Source: Flavisolibacter tropicus
GTDB lineage: Bacteria > Bacteroidota > Bacteroidia > Chitinophagales > Chitinophagaceae
Length of the DNA: 64,000 nucleotides
NCBI RefSeq assembly: GCF_001644645.1
Contig: NZ_CP011390.1
Coordinates: forward strand, 186,001-250,000
Direction: 5' to 3'
Part shown: one piece after another, positions 8,781 to 17,820 of the stretch
Numbering within the stretch: position 1 is the first letter of the stretch
How the letters are laid out: each line of letters starts with the position of its first letter
Position numbers and translations under genes: made by a program
The notes under the pieces: generated by a model
The model's database searches: none
The model's input: the letters and a program-made list of their open reading frames with translations, nothing else
What the model was told of the DNA's origin: nothing

Positions 8781-11171
8781 ATGTCAACTATTAACGGATT
8801 AGTAGAAGAGAGTGGGAAGGGAAAGGATATAAAGGAGATCTTAACTAAATATTTAGCCTTTTACCCACTTTTTATTATTTCATTAGCTATATGTTTGGGA
8901 GTTGGCTATTATTACATAAGGATTACGCCACCATTGTATAAGGCTACAGCTACCATACTTGTTAAAGGTAATTCCAGTGAAGGTGCATCTTCAAATGCAG
9001 ATCTAATTGAAAGTGCATTAAGCGGCAAGCCTCAGATTAATTTAAGTAATGAGATATTGCAACTTACTTCCGATAACTTAATGCAAAGGGTGGTTGCCAA
9101 ATATGGCTTTAATATTTCTTACTTTATAAAAGGTAGGGTTTTGACCAGTGATATTTATCATTCTTCTCCTTTTAGATTGGTTGTTAAAAGTATAAAAGAC
9201 AGTTTAACACCAATGCAAATCACAATCAATGAGCTTAGTGCAGATGGTGGTAAAATTACTTATGGCTCAGAAAAGGATGTGCATTCTTTCATCTTTGCCT
9301 GGAATAAGGCATTCAACTATAGTGGAAGTACTTTAATACTTGTGCCACAAGCGATTGGCTTCAATAATAATAATAATATAAAATATATTGTTCAGTGGAA
9401 GCCAGTTGCACAAGCAGCAGATGAATTGTTGTCAACCTTTAATGCTAGCCCTTTAGACGCCAAAACAAATGCTATTCAATTAAGCATAATATCAGAAAAC
9501 ATTGGCCGCTGCAAGGAAGTTTTGGATGCCATTTGTAATGAATTCAAAATGGTAGATATGGAAGAACGAAATCTGTTATCAGAAAACACTGTAGCCTTTA
9601 TTGATGAACGATTGAATGTTATATCAAATGAATTAAAAGGGGTTGAAGGAAATTTAGAACGTTACCAAGGGTCGCAGAGTATAATTGATATAAAAAGCCA
9701 ATCGACACTTTCTTTTGATAATTCCAATTCTATATCCAATAGTATTAAAGAGCTTAATATTCAACAAGGAATTGTAACAATGATTATGGCATATTTTAAT
9801 AATACTGCCAACAATTCAGGTAAATTAGTTCCTTCCTCACTTGGTTTGAATGATCCCACTCTGGCTTCATTAATAGCGCAGTATAATGAATTGCAGTTAA
9901 AGCTGGATCGTGAATCAGTATTAGTAGGTCCAAATAATCCTACCATACTTGATATGAATAACCAGCTAGTTAATCTAAAGAAGAGTATTATCGAAAGCCT
10001 TGGTAGTATTTCAAATAGTCTTAAGTTGCAAGAAAGGCAGTTACAAGAACATAATACGCAGTATCGTCAATTTCTATCTTCATTGCCACATAATGAGCGT
10101 GTTATGCAGGGCATAAAGCGTAAGCAGTCGATTACAGAAGGACTATATTTATATCTTTTGCAAAAGCGTGAGGAGTCTGCTATCTCAAGTACATCAACTA
10201 TTATTGCACATTATAAGCAAATTAATAAAGCGAAAGGTTTTGGACCGATAAAGCCTAATAAGTCGACAATCTATATTTCTTTTGTTATGTTGGGATTACT
10301 CATCCCTATTGGTATTGTTTATTTACGTGACCTGTTAAATGATAAAGTATCCAGCCAGGATGATGTTACCAGAAGATTGCCGATTCCCTTTTTAGGCAAT
10401 ATTAGCCATGTATCTGGAAAAGTAAATCTACTTACATCCTATAAGCGTCGTGATCTATTAGGAGAAGAATTTAGGATGATACGTACTAATCTCGCCTTCC
10501 TGTATAAACAAATCGATAAAAAGGTAATACTGGTTACGTCCACTTTGGGTAATGAAGGGAAGTCTTTTATAAGTATAAATATTGCTTCTGTGCTAGCGAT
10601 GCCCGGAAAGAAAGTGGCATTGCTGGAGTTTGATTTTAGAAGACCTACTATAAGTAAAAGTTTAAATATTGCCAGCAAAAAAGGAATTACCGATTATTTG
10701 TTTGGGGGCATTCATAATTTTTCAGAACTATATCAAGCTTCTCATAAGGAGATACCCTCATTACATATTTATTCTTCCGGGCCTGTACCTGCAGATCCTG
10801 GGGATGTTTTACTTAGCGAAAATCTTAATAAACTGTTTACAGAACTAAAAAAGCGTTATGATTATGTGATCATTGATTCTGCACCATCTGGCTTAGTGAG
10901 TGATGCATTTCTTTTGGGTGAGTATAGCGATGTTGTCCTTTACGTTATTAGGCAAAGGTTTACATCAAAAAAGCAGCTTGACTTTATATATGACTTATAT
11001 TATACAAAGAAACTTATCAATGTAGGACTTATTTTAAATGATGTAAAGGTGGGTGGTAAATATGGGTATTACAATAGCAACTTTGCAAATAAAAAGGGAT
11101 ATAATAATGCTACCCCAAATGGTAAAAAAGTTTTTTACTGGGGTTGGAGAAAAAATACAATAGAAAATTGA
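8781..11171 (+). CDS. Wzc-like polysaccharide co-polymerase / BY-type tyrosine kinase
   Basis: Inner-membrane chain-length regulator fused to a tyrosine kinase, 796 residues. There is a first membrane helix at ~30-48 (YPLFIISLAICLGVGYYYI), a large periplasmic region with coiled-coil character, and a second helix at ~495-515 (IYISFVMLGLLIPIGIVYL). The cytoplasmic kinase follows: Walker A STLGNEGKSF, a Walker A' strand VALLEFDFRRP (usually IDxDxR; here EFDFR), and Walker B YDYVIIDSAP. The tail is tyrosine-rich, with five Tyr in the last ~40 residues, the expected autophosphorylation cluster. No matching phosphatase (Wzb-like) is in the window. It is directly coupled to the Wza-like gene. Confidence 0.94.
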   Translation: MSTINGLVEESGKGKDIKEILTKYLAFYPLFIISLAICLGVGYYYIRITPPLYKATATILVKGNSSEGASSNADLIESALSGKPQINLSNEILQLTSDNLMQRVVAKYGFNISYFIKGRVLTSDIYHSSPFRLVVKSIKDSLTPMQITINELSADGGKITYGSEKDVHSFIFAWNKAFNYSGSTLILVPQAIGFNNNNNIKYIVQWKPVAQAADELLSTFNASPLDAKTNAIQLSIISENIGRCKEVLDAICNEFKMVDMEERNLLSENTVAFIDERLNVISNELKGVEGNLERYQGSQSIIDIKSQSTLSFDNSNSISNSIKELNIQQGIVTMIMAYFNNTANNSGKLVPSSLGLNDPTLASLIAQYNELQLKLDRESVLVGPNNPTILDMNNQLVNLKKSIIESLGSISNSLKLQERQLQEHNTQYRQFLSSLPHNERVMQGIKRKQSITEGLYLYLLQKREESAISSTSTIIAHYKQINKAKGFGPIKPNKSTIYISFVMLGLLIPIGIVYLRDLLNDKVSSQDDVTRRLPIPFLGNISHVSGKVNLLTSYKRRDLLGEEFRMIRTNLAFLYKQIDKKVILVTSTLGNEGKSFISINIASVLAMPGKKVALLEFDFRRPTISKSLNIASKKGITDYLFGGIHNFSELYQASHKEIPSLHIYSSGPVPADPGDVLLSENLNKLFTELKKRYDYVIIDSAPSGLVSDAFLLGEYSDVVLYVIRQRFTSKKQLDFIYDLYYTKKLINVGLILNDVKVGGKYGYYNSNFANKKGYNNATPNGKKVFYWGWRKNTIEN

Positions 11172-11296
11172 TCAATTGTTGAGGTGCAGTTTAACAATAC
11201 TTTTCTACATGTGCCTTCTTAAATCGACTTGCATTTTGCAATAGGTGAAATCTGACCTTAGCAACGCATTGCTGCTTAGTTTGTAAACGTTCGACT

Positions 11297-12952
11297 GTGG
11301 TTACACTTCAGAAATTAAATAATTCAGTCTATAGAAAATTCTGGGGCAAATGGGCTCTTGTTCTCTTTATTGCCTTTTTTATCCAGGTGTTTACTGTTGA
11401 TGTTTTACCCCACATGCAGCAGGACGAGGCGCAAATAACAGACTATGGGCGACTTGCTCTGCACCCCGAAAGCAATTGGTCAGTTACCTGGTTGACTGGG
11501 GAAGAAAAACCATTGTTCCTGTGGTCTTATCTTGGTCCAGTTATAGATGAAGTCAGTTACCAACTAGGTGGACCAAATGGTCTTGGTCCGAGGATCGCAT
11601 CTTTACTTGGAGGCTTATTAGCGGCAACCATGGCGCTGGGCTGGTTGCGCTCCCGTAAAGTTCCTTTACCTGCAGCCTTTGGCCTTAGTCTGGCATTGCT
11701 CCTAGATCCACTATTTGTCTTATCTCAGCGTATGGCAAGAGTTGATTGTTGGGTAGTAGCAGTTTGCCTAGCCTCCTGTTGGCTGCTCCGTGATGCGGCA
11801 GGTATCAGAGGTCGATTTATTAAAATAAGAATCATTGTTGCCGGGATTTTGGCTGGTACAGCCTTACTTATATGGCCTTCAGCAGTGTTTCTTTATCCTT
11901 TGATTGCCCTGGAGTTTTCTCACTTCGTACGTGGAGAGATACACACAGGACGTAGCTGGAAGAGTGTTGTCGTTGTATCCTTATGGTTTTTTGCAAGTGC
12001 GTTGGTAGCCGTGATTTTACTTCTTATCCCCATAAGAGAACACTTGTATGTGATCATAGGTGATATGACAAATATGATTTCTTTAAATACGAAGTCATCC
12101 CAATCGCAGACTTCTCAACTTGAACATATTTTTCAGTTACAGTCTTGGGCCAAGATAGGGAAGGCATTAATAAAAACATTTACTCCTTTCTTGCCAATTT
12201 TAGCTTTGATAGGAGCATTTTATCGGCGCGAAAAAGGGTTGCTGTTTGTAAGTTTAGCAACCCTAGGCCTGATGATGGCTACATTGGTCTATGAATTTCG
12301 TGTCTTATATCTATTTCCTTATTTTATCGCTTTCGCAGGGGGGATTTATTTTAAATTTAGCCTTAACCCTCCTTCTAGAGTTTTCAGGCAAATTAGTTCT
12401 ATTGCATTAATTGCGGTAATCGCTTGGTCTGTAATTATATCCTTAGTGGTGCGTTCCGTACTAGCATACGAGAGTAAAACAAGCATGGGTCGGAGTAAAA
12501 TACAGCATGCTGCTGCTTCAACTATCGGACCTGGAAAACACAAAGTATTTATGGCATTTACTTATGAGTTCTATTATGCCGGGCGCTCATTGGGTTGGGA
12601 GTTATATACACCCTATATAAACTTTTCGTATGACGGTTTAGGAAATTGGATTCGAAACAATGATTATGAGCCGAAAGATAAATTTGTTAAGCTGCTTTCA
12701 GGAATGGACTATGCTATCTTTCCAAAATCGGCTATTACACAAGAGCTTTCCACTGAGTTGGCAAAATCAGGTTTAAACTATTGCAGTATAATTTTGTTAG
12801 TAGGAAAGGATCACGAAAACGACAATAAGACAATTGATAGCCGAACTAAAAATATTCTGTTTTGGTTTTTGAAAGGGAAAGAATATTATGGTGATTATTT
12901 TCTTTATAGCAGGGCTGGGAAGTTTTGCAATGGACAGTTGGTAAAGCTATGA
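11297..12952 (+). CDS. GT-C membrane glycosyltransferase (GT39/ArnT-like)
   Basis: Polytopic inner-membrane protein of 551 residues with about ten hydrophobic segments through residue ~380 and a soluble C-terminal part. An acidic pair in the first outer loop (MQQDEAQITDYGR, residues ~40-52) matches the catalytic loop position of GT-C enzymes that use polyprenyl-phosphate sugars on the periplasmic side. Such enzymes transfer a sugar after the lipid-linked donor has been flipped. In context it may be the third component of the Gtr/Arn-like set at 16484-17820. The start is GTG at 11297; no ATG fits before the first membrane segment. The exact GT family is uncertain. Confidence 0.8.
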   Translation: MVTLQKLNNSVYRKFWGKWALVLFIAFFIQVFTVDVLPHMQQDEAQITDYGRLALHPESNWSVTWLTGEEKPLFLWSYLGPVIDEVSYQLGGPNGLGPRIASLLGGLLAATMALGWLRSRKVPLPAAFGLSLALLLDPLFVLSQRMARVDCWVVAVCLASCWLLRDAAGIRGRFIKIRIIVAGILAGTALLIWPSAVFLYPLIALEFSHFVRGEIHTGRSWKSVVVVSLWFFASALVAVILLLIPIREHLYVIIGDMTNMISLNTKSSQSQTSQLEHIFQLQSWAKIGKALIKTFTPFLPILALIGAFYRREKGLLFVSLATLGLMMATLVYEFRVLYLFPYFIAFAGGIYFKFSLNPPSRVFRQISSIALIAVIAWSVIISLVVRSVLAYESKTSMGRSKIQHAAASTIGPGKHKVFMAFTYEFYYAGRSLGWELYTPYINFSYDGLGNWIRNNDYEPKDKFVKLLSGMDYAIFPKSAITQELSTELAKSGLNYCSIILLVGKDHENDNKTIDSRTKNILFWFLKGKEYYGDYFLYSRAGKFCNGQLVKL

Positions 12953-13162
12953 TTCTGCTTTATACCCTCTAAATCAAATAGAAAAAGATTTGCTCCTTAT
13001 TAAATATCATATCCGCAGGCATTAGCTTAAGTAAAATGTGTTAGTCTAATTTGAAACAAACAGTTTTAAAAGCAATTTCTTAGTACGCCTACTTTTCAAA
13101 TGTTTTGCTGATCCCTTTGCCGCAACAATAAATAGCACAGACATCACCATAATTTATATTAT

Positions 13163-14218
13163 ATGATAAACATTGGCATCATAGGCTACGGCTATTGGGG
13201 CCCAAACCTTGTAAGAAACTTTTTCGCAGCTAAAGACTGTTGTGTTAGGTGTGTAGCTGACGCCCGATCAGACCGGTTGGAACAATTAGGAAAAGTTTTT
13301 CCAGGTATAACTGGCTTGCAGGATGCTGATGGTATCATTCGAGATCCCGAAATAGATGCAGTGGTTATTGCAACACCTGTTTTTACACATTTTTCATTGG
13401 CTAAAGAAGCAATCCTCCAAGGGAAGCACGTACTGATTGAAAAGCCAATGACCTCTTCCTTGATCGAGGCGGAAATCTTGTTGAATCTGGCCGAGCAAAA
13501 GAACGTCCTGCTCATGGTCGATCATACCTTTTTATATACCGGTGCCGTCGAAAAGATGAAACAGTTGGTAGAGAGCCGGGAACTGGGAAATATAAAGTAT
13601 CTGGACTCAACTCGAATTAACCTTGGCCTCTTTCAATCAGATGTAAATGTGCTTTGGGACTTAGCCCCACATGATATCTCCATATTGAACTACATCATAA
13701 ATGAGCGCCCATACAGTGTCAATGCCACTGGGGTTACACATACACATAATGCCATTGAAAACATTGCCTACTTGACTGTAAACTACAGCTCCGGATTTAT
13801 TGCTCACTTCAACTGCTCTTGGACCAGCCCGGTTAAGGTAAGAATGATGCTAATAGGTGGTGACCAGAAAATGATTTTGTACAATGACCTGGAACCAACT
13901 GAGAAAGTTAAGATTTACGATACCGGATATCATCACAAAACCGATGAAGAAAAGAAGCGGATACTGGTAGATTATCGTACCGGTGACATTCATGTGCCTA
14001 AGCTAAATACTTCTGAGGCATTGCTGGGTATGGCAAATGATTTTATAAGCTCAATTACAGAAAGTAAGGATCCAAGATCATCGGCCCAGTTAGGCCTAAA
14101 TGTAGTACAGATACTAGAGGCATCTAGTAAATCTATTAAGCAAAATGGACGAGAGGTAAAACTAGAATCAGTTAACGCGCACATTCAACATATTGATCAA
14201 ACCGTATTAAGTTTTTAA
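13163..14218 (+). CDS. Gfo/Idh/MocA-family sugar dehydrogenase (WlbA/WbpB-like)
   Basis: NAD(P)-dependent oxidoreductase of 351 residues. The N-terminal Rossmann fold opens with [17 protein letters not shown], and the family signature EKPM lies near residue 94 ([11 protein letters not shown]). The C-terminal half contains the substrate-binding [13 protein letters not shown] stretch. It is followed at once by an N-acyltransferase and a DegT aminotransferase, the same trio as WlbA/WlbB/WlbC (WbpB/D/E), which oxidises C3 of a UDP-sugar, aminates it and acetylates it. A 3-acetamido sugar is therefore the likely product. No UDP-GlcNAc 6-dehydrogenase is in the window, so the exact substrate is open. 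Confidence 0.88.
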   Translation: MINIGIIGYGYWGPNLVRNFFAAKDCCVRCVADARSDRLEQLGKVFPGITGLQDADGIIRDPEIDAVVIATPVFTHFSLAKEAILQGKHVLIEKPMTSSLIEAEILLNLAEQKNVLLMVDHTFLYTGAVEKMKQLVESRELGNIKYLDSTRINLGLFQSDVNVLWDLAPHDISILNYIINERPYSVNATGVTHTHNAIENIAYLTVNYSSGFIAHFNCSWTSPVKVRMMLIGGDQKMILYNDLEPTEKVKIYDTGYHHKTDEEKKRILVDYRTGDIHVPKLNTSEALLGMANDFISSITESKDPRSSAQLGLNVVQILEASSKSIKQNGREVKLESVNAHIQHIDQTVLSF

Positions 14219-14220
14219 AG

Positions 14221-14724
14221 ATGGAAACAGTAACAATTACCACCGATAGGCTTTCTTTAAAGAATGTAAGACTAGGAAGCGAGGTTAAAATATTTGATTT
14301 CGTTAACGCCTATGGTTGCAGTATTGATGATGGGTCACGTATAGGAGCATTTGTTGAAATTCAAAAGGGTGTCAGTATAGGTAAGAATTGCAAAATATCA
14401 AGTCATAGTTTTATTTGTGAAGGTGTGCATATTGGTAATAATACTTTTGTTGGGCACAATGTTACGTTTATCAATGACAAGTTTCCAAGAGCCACAAATG
14501 ACGATGGGTCTTTGCAAACAGCAGATGATTGGACATGTATAGAGACGTTTGTGGAGGAAGGGGCTTCAATTGGTTCTAGTGCTACCATTCTTTGTGGTCT
14601 TCGTATAGGTCAGGGGGCAATAGTAGGTGCAGGGTCAGTTGTTACCAAAGATGTACCCCAAAATGCAGTAGTGGCCGGCAATCCTGCGCGAATTATTAAA
14701 TACGTAGAAAACATTCTCATTTAA
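14221..14724 (+). CDS. Left-handed beta-helix N-acetyltransferase (WbpD/WlbB-like)
   Basis: A 167-residue acetyltransferase made of hexapeptide repeats from residue ~20 to ~150 (for example [20 protein letters not shown] and [20 protein letters not shown]). The insert [17 protein letters not shown] is characteristic of WbpD/WlbB-type enzymes that acetylate the amino group of a nucleotide-linked 3-amino sugar. It sits 2 bp after the oxidoreductase and 1 bp before the aminotransferase, so the three are almost certainly co-translated. It acts in the cytoplasm on the nucleotide sugar using acetyl-CoA. Substrate identity is inferred from the neighbours. Confidence 0.9.
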   Translation: METVTITTDRLSLKNVRLGSEVKIFDFVNAYGCSIDDGSRIGAFVEIQKGVSIGKNCKISSHSFICEGVHIGNNTFVGHNVTFINDKFPRATNDDGSLQTADDWTCIETFVEEGASIGSSATILCGLRIGQGAIVGAGSVVTKDVPQNAVVAGNPARIIKYVENILI

Positions 14725-14725
14725 T

Positions 14726-15841
14726 ATGCATTATATTGATACCAAAGCAGGAATTAACTGCCTTGATTTGTATGGCCAACACCAACAAATTAAAAAAGAG
14801 GTTTTCGAAGCTTTCGAAAAAGTATATGATAATACAGCCTTTTCTGGAGGTTACTTTGTTGAAGAGTTTGAAAAAAGCTTTGCCCAGTTTTGTCATACTC
14901 AATATGCCGTTGGATTAAATAATGGAACATCTGCCTTGCATCTGGCCATGTTAGTATTAGGCATTGGACCTGGGGATGAAGTAATTGTACCAGCAAACAC
15001 ATTTATAGCTACTGCATGGGGTGTTTCATATTCCGGCGCCAAACCCGTTTTTGTTGATTGTACATCTGATACCTGGCAAATAGACCCTACAAAGATTGAA
15101 AGTAAAATCAATTCACGTACAAAGGCTATTATTGGCGTACACCTATATGGGCAGCCTTTTGATATTGAGTCAGTAACTGCAATTTGTAAAAAGTACAACC
15201 TTTTTTTAGTGGAGGATGCAGCCCAAGCACAGGGTGCAATCTTTAAAGATAAACCTGTAGGCAGTTTTGGTGAAGTGGGTTGCTTTAGCTTTTATCCAGG
15301 TAAAAATCTGGGTGCTTGTGGTGAGGCTGGTGGTATTGTAACAAACGATGAGGGTTATTATAAGCATTTATTACGGCTACGTAACCATGGAGCGCATATC
15401 CGATATCATCACGATGAATTAGGGTTTAATATGCGTATGGGCGGGCTCGAGGGGGCTTCTTTACAAATCAAATTAAAATACTTACAAGGCTGGAATAACC
15501 GGAGACGGGAAATTGCACGGAGATACCAGCATGAAATTGTAAATGAGCAAATCAGGTGGCAGAAACAGCCATTGTGGGCTCAATCTGTTTATCATTTATT
15601 TGTTATTACTACTAATGACAAAGAAGAATTGATCAGTTATTTAAATCGCCATCATATTTATCCTGGTTTGCATTACCCCGTTCCATGTCATTTACAGAAG
15701 GCCTATAAGCATCTGGGCTACCAATTGGGCGATTGTCCCAATGCTGAATTTCTGGCTGGCCATTGTTTGTCTTTACCTATGTATGCAGAATTATCAGACA
15801 GCGAGGTGAGTTACATTATTGACATGATCAACCGGTATTGA
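14726..15841 (+). CDS. DegT/DnrJ/EryC1/StrS sugar aminotransferase (3-amino sugar type)
   Basis: PLP-dependent aminotransferase of 371 residues. Hallmarks: NNGTSALHLAMLVLGIGPGD (cofactor phosphate region), VEDAAQAQGA with the Asp that contacts the PLP ring nitrogen, and the Schiff-base lysine Lys193 in SFYPGKNLG. The N-terminal LYGQHQQIKKEVFEAFEKV resembles enzymes aminating C3 keto sugars (WlbC, FdtB). It would act between the dehydrogenase at 13163 and the acetyltransferase at 14221. One base separates it from the next gene. The sugar position is inference. Confidence 0.91.
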   Translation: MHYIDTKAGINCLDLYGQHQQIKKEVFEAFEKVYDNTAFSGGYFVEEFEKSFAQFCHTQYAVGLNNGTSALHLAMLVLGIGPGDEVIVPANTFIATAWGVSYSGAKPVFVDCTSDTWQIDPTKIESKINSRTKAIIGVHLYGQPFDIESVTAICKKYNLFLVEDAAQAQGAIFKDKPVGSFGEVGCFSFYPGKNLGACGEAGGIVTNDEGYYKHLLRLRNHGAHIRYHHDELGFNMRMGGLEGASLQIKLKYLQGWNNRRREIARRYQHEIVNEQIRWQKQPLWAQSVYHLFVITTNDKEELISYLNRHHIYPGLHYPVPCHLQKAYKHLGYQLGDCPNAEFLAGHCLSLPMYAELSDSEVSYIIDMINRY

Positions 15842-15842
15842 A

Positions 15843-16472
15843 ATGAACAAAAAGAAGTTAGTTATATTCCCGTTTAATGGCAATGGCATTGAAGCTTTAG
15901 ATTGTATTGATTTTGATGAATATGAACTAATAGGTTTTATTGATGATAATCCTTTTAAGAAGGTTAGTTGTTACCCGCTTTTTTCCAGAGATATCTTATT
16001 AAAATACGGGGAGCTTTATGTTCTTGCCGTGCCTGGCAACTCATTAACTTTTAGAGACAGGAAGGAAGTGATTCTTTCACTTAATGTTGATCGCTTTGTT
16101 ACCATTATACATCCTAGAAGTTCGATAGGAAGAAATGTTTCAATAGGTCATAATTGCTTAATTATGGCAGGAGTGGTGCTGACAAGTAACGTTAAATTAG
16201 GTAACCATGTTTGTGTTCTTCCAAACTCAGTCTTGCATCATGATGTGTCTATTGGAAATTACACTTTAATTGGAAGTAATGTTGTAATTGCTGGAGGAAC
16301 TGCAATAGGCGAAAGTTGTTATGTTGGTAGTGGTACTAATATAATCAATGGGGTTAGCATTGGAGATAGTACTCTCATTGGCCTTGGTAGCAACATTACA
16401 AAAACGGTAGTAGAAGGTTCAAAGATGGTAGGAAACCCTGCCAGGAATCTCAATATTAGTTCTGTTCAATAA
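15843..16472 (+). CDS. NeuD/PglD-like sugar O- or N-acyltransferase
   Basis: A 209-residue acetyltransferase with the two-part layout of the NeuD/PglD family. The N-terminal Rossmann-like domain binds the substrate (KKLVIFPFNGNGIEALDCI, then YELIGFIDDNP). A C-terminal left-handed beta-helix follows from ~residue 90 (GRNVSIGHNCLIMAGVVLTS, ending VEGSKMVGNPARN). The family's catalytic His is plausibly in the LHHDVSIG stretch. It starts one base after the DegT stop, so it belongs to the same sugar-modifying cluster. A second acyl group on the amino sugar, or acylation of another sugar, are both possible. Confidence 0.87.
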   Translation: MNKKKLVIFPFNGNGIEALDCIDFDEYELIGFIDDNPFKKVSCYPLFSRDILLKYGELYVLAVPGNSLTFRDRKEVILSLNVDRFVTIIHPRSSIGRNVSIGHNCLIMAGVVLTSNVKLGNHVCVLPNSVLHHDVSIGNYTLIGSNVVIAGGTAIGESCYVGSGTNIINGVSIGDSTLIGLGSNITKTVVEGSKMVGNPARNLNISSVQ

Positions 16473-16483
16473 GATAAAAGCGT

Positions 16484-17455
16484 ATGCTAAAGTTATCGCT
16501 AATTGTACCAATGTTTAATGAACAGGAAAACATTGACCGATTAACTACAGAATTGAATAGTTTCTTTAAAAAAGAAACCCGTTTTATTGCTGAGGTCATA
16601 TTTGTAAATGACGGTTCAACAGATGATTCATTAGACAATTTGAAAAAAGTTAAGCATAGCAGCTACACGTATAAAATAGTTAGTTTTTCCAGAAATTTTG
16701 GTTCCCATGCAGCCTTAAGAGCCGGTTTGTTAGAGGCAAAAGGGGACTATATAACCTTTTTGTACGCTGACTTGCAAGATCCACTTTCATTAATCAGATA
16801 TCTCTATGATGAAATCATTGCAAAAGGTGTAGACATTGTTTGGGCTTTTAGAAACGAAACAGCTGTTTCACGAAGTGAAAAATTGTTTTCAAATGCATAT
16901 GCATCCTTAATGCGACGATTCGCAATCGCAAACTTTCCACAAAAGGGGTTTGATGTTGTCATGTTTTCTAAAAAAGTCAAGATTAGCTTAAATGAAAATA
17001 TTGAAAGCAACTCTTCCCTTTTTATTCAAATTCTTTCATTAGGATTTAAACAGTCTAGTGTTTTTTATAATAAACAGGCTAGAAAAGCTGGCAAATCAAA
17101 ATGGACATTGTCGAAAAAGATAAAATTGCTGATTGATTCATTTGTTGCGTTTTCATTTGCTCCCATTCGACTTGTTTCACTTATAGGTATTGCTTTTTTC
17201 ATTTCAGGATCTTTTTGGACAGCTTATATTATTTTTCGGAAGGTATTTTATGACGACTTGTCTAGTGGCTGGCCAGCTCTTGTTTCCATATTAATGATCG
17301 GCTTTGGTATAACAAATATTTGTCTGGGTATCATTGCTGAATATTTATGGAGAACCTTGGATGCGAGTAGAAAACGCCCAGTTTTTATAATTGATGAAAT
17401 AATTGATGGTGTCAAACAGGAAAAAGAAACTAAATCGTCAAGTTTAGTTGTATGA
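16484..17455 (+). CDS. Polyprenyl-phosphate sugar synthase (GtrB/ArnC-like GT2)
   Basis: Membrane-anchored family 2 glycosyltransferase of 323 residues that would make an undecaprenyl-phosphate-linked sugar. Motifs: LIVPMFNEQENIDRL, VNDGSTDDS, the metal-binding YADLQDP and the basic GKSKWTLSKKIKL before the membrane. Two C-terminal transmembrane helices (~222-245 and ~262-290) are the hallmark of the GtrB/DPM1/ArnC group. It overlaps the following four-helix protein by 4 bases (ATGA), showing translational coupling. With that gene and the GT-C protein at 11297 it forms a possible three-component glycosylation set. Confidence 0.91.
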   Translation: MLKLSLIVPMFNEQENIDRLTTELNSFFKKETRFIAEVIFVNDGSTDDSLDNLKKVKHSSYTYKIVSFSRNFGSHAALRAGLLEAKGDYITFLYADLQDPLSLIRYLYDEIIAKGVDIVWAFRNETAVSRSEKLFSNAYASLMRRFAIANFPQKGFDVVMFSKKVKISLNENIESNSSLFIQILSLGFKQSSVFYNKQARKAGKSKWTLSKKIKLLIDSFVAFSFAPIRLVSLIGIAFFISGSFWTAYIIFRKVFYDDLSSGWPALVSILMIGFGITNICLGIIAEYLWRTLDASRKRPVFIIDEIIDGVKQEKETKSSSLVV

Positions 17456-17820
17456 TACAAGCAATCGTATACATATCCCTTTACGCTATATTAAATGTTT
17501 CAGGTTCTGCGATAATTAAATGGCAGTTAAAAGGGCGTGTTTTGCAAGGTTTAAATGATTGGATACAATTTTTATGGAATCCTTCCTTCATGGCTGCTTT
17601 TGTTATGATTTTGGCATCAGCTTTAGTTCTATTTAAAGCACTGTCGTTTAATAACTTTTCTTTAATCATACCCGTAGCTACCGGCCTAAACTTTCTTTTG
17701 ACGGTATTGGTTGGATACTTTCTTTTTCAAGACAAATTATCGTACCTGTCTTTTATAGGATTCCTATTTATCATTAGTGGTGTAATTATTTTAAGCTTAA
17801 ATAATCAACGGCATGCATAA
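17452..17820 (+). CDS. Four-helix SMR/EamA-like membrane protein, possible lipid-sugar flippase subunit
   Basis: A 122-residue integral membrane protein with four predicted helices (residues ~3-23, 42-62, 68-92 and 97-117). The texture matches small multidrug resistance/EamA half-proteins, including the ArnE/ArnF subunits proposed to flip undecaprenyl-phosphate aminoarabinose. It overlaps the GtrB/ArnC-like gene upstream by 4 bases and the epimerase gene downstream by 8 bases. Tight coupling to a polyprenyl-phosphate sugar synthase supports a flippase role, in the position GtrA holds in Gtr systems. A small drug transporter is less likely here. Confidence 0.82.
   Translation: MIQAIVYISLYAILNVSGSAIIKWQLKGRVLQGLNDWIQFLWNPSFMAAFVMILASALVLFKALSFNNFSLIIPVATGLNFLLTVLVGYFLFQDKLSYLSFIGFLFIISGVIILSLNNQRHA

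Noticed and set aside
12953..13162. Search for a promoter or RNA element in the gap before the sugar dehydrogenase
   Set aside because: Nothing beyond A+T-rich sequence could be recognised.
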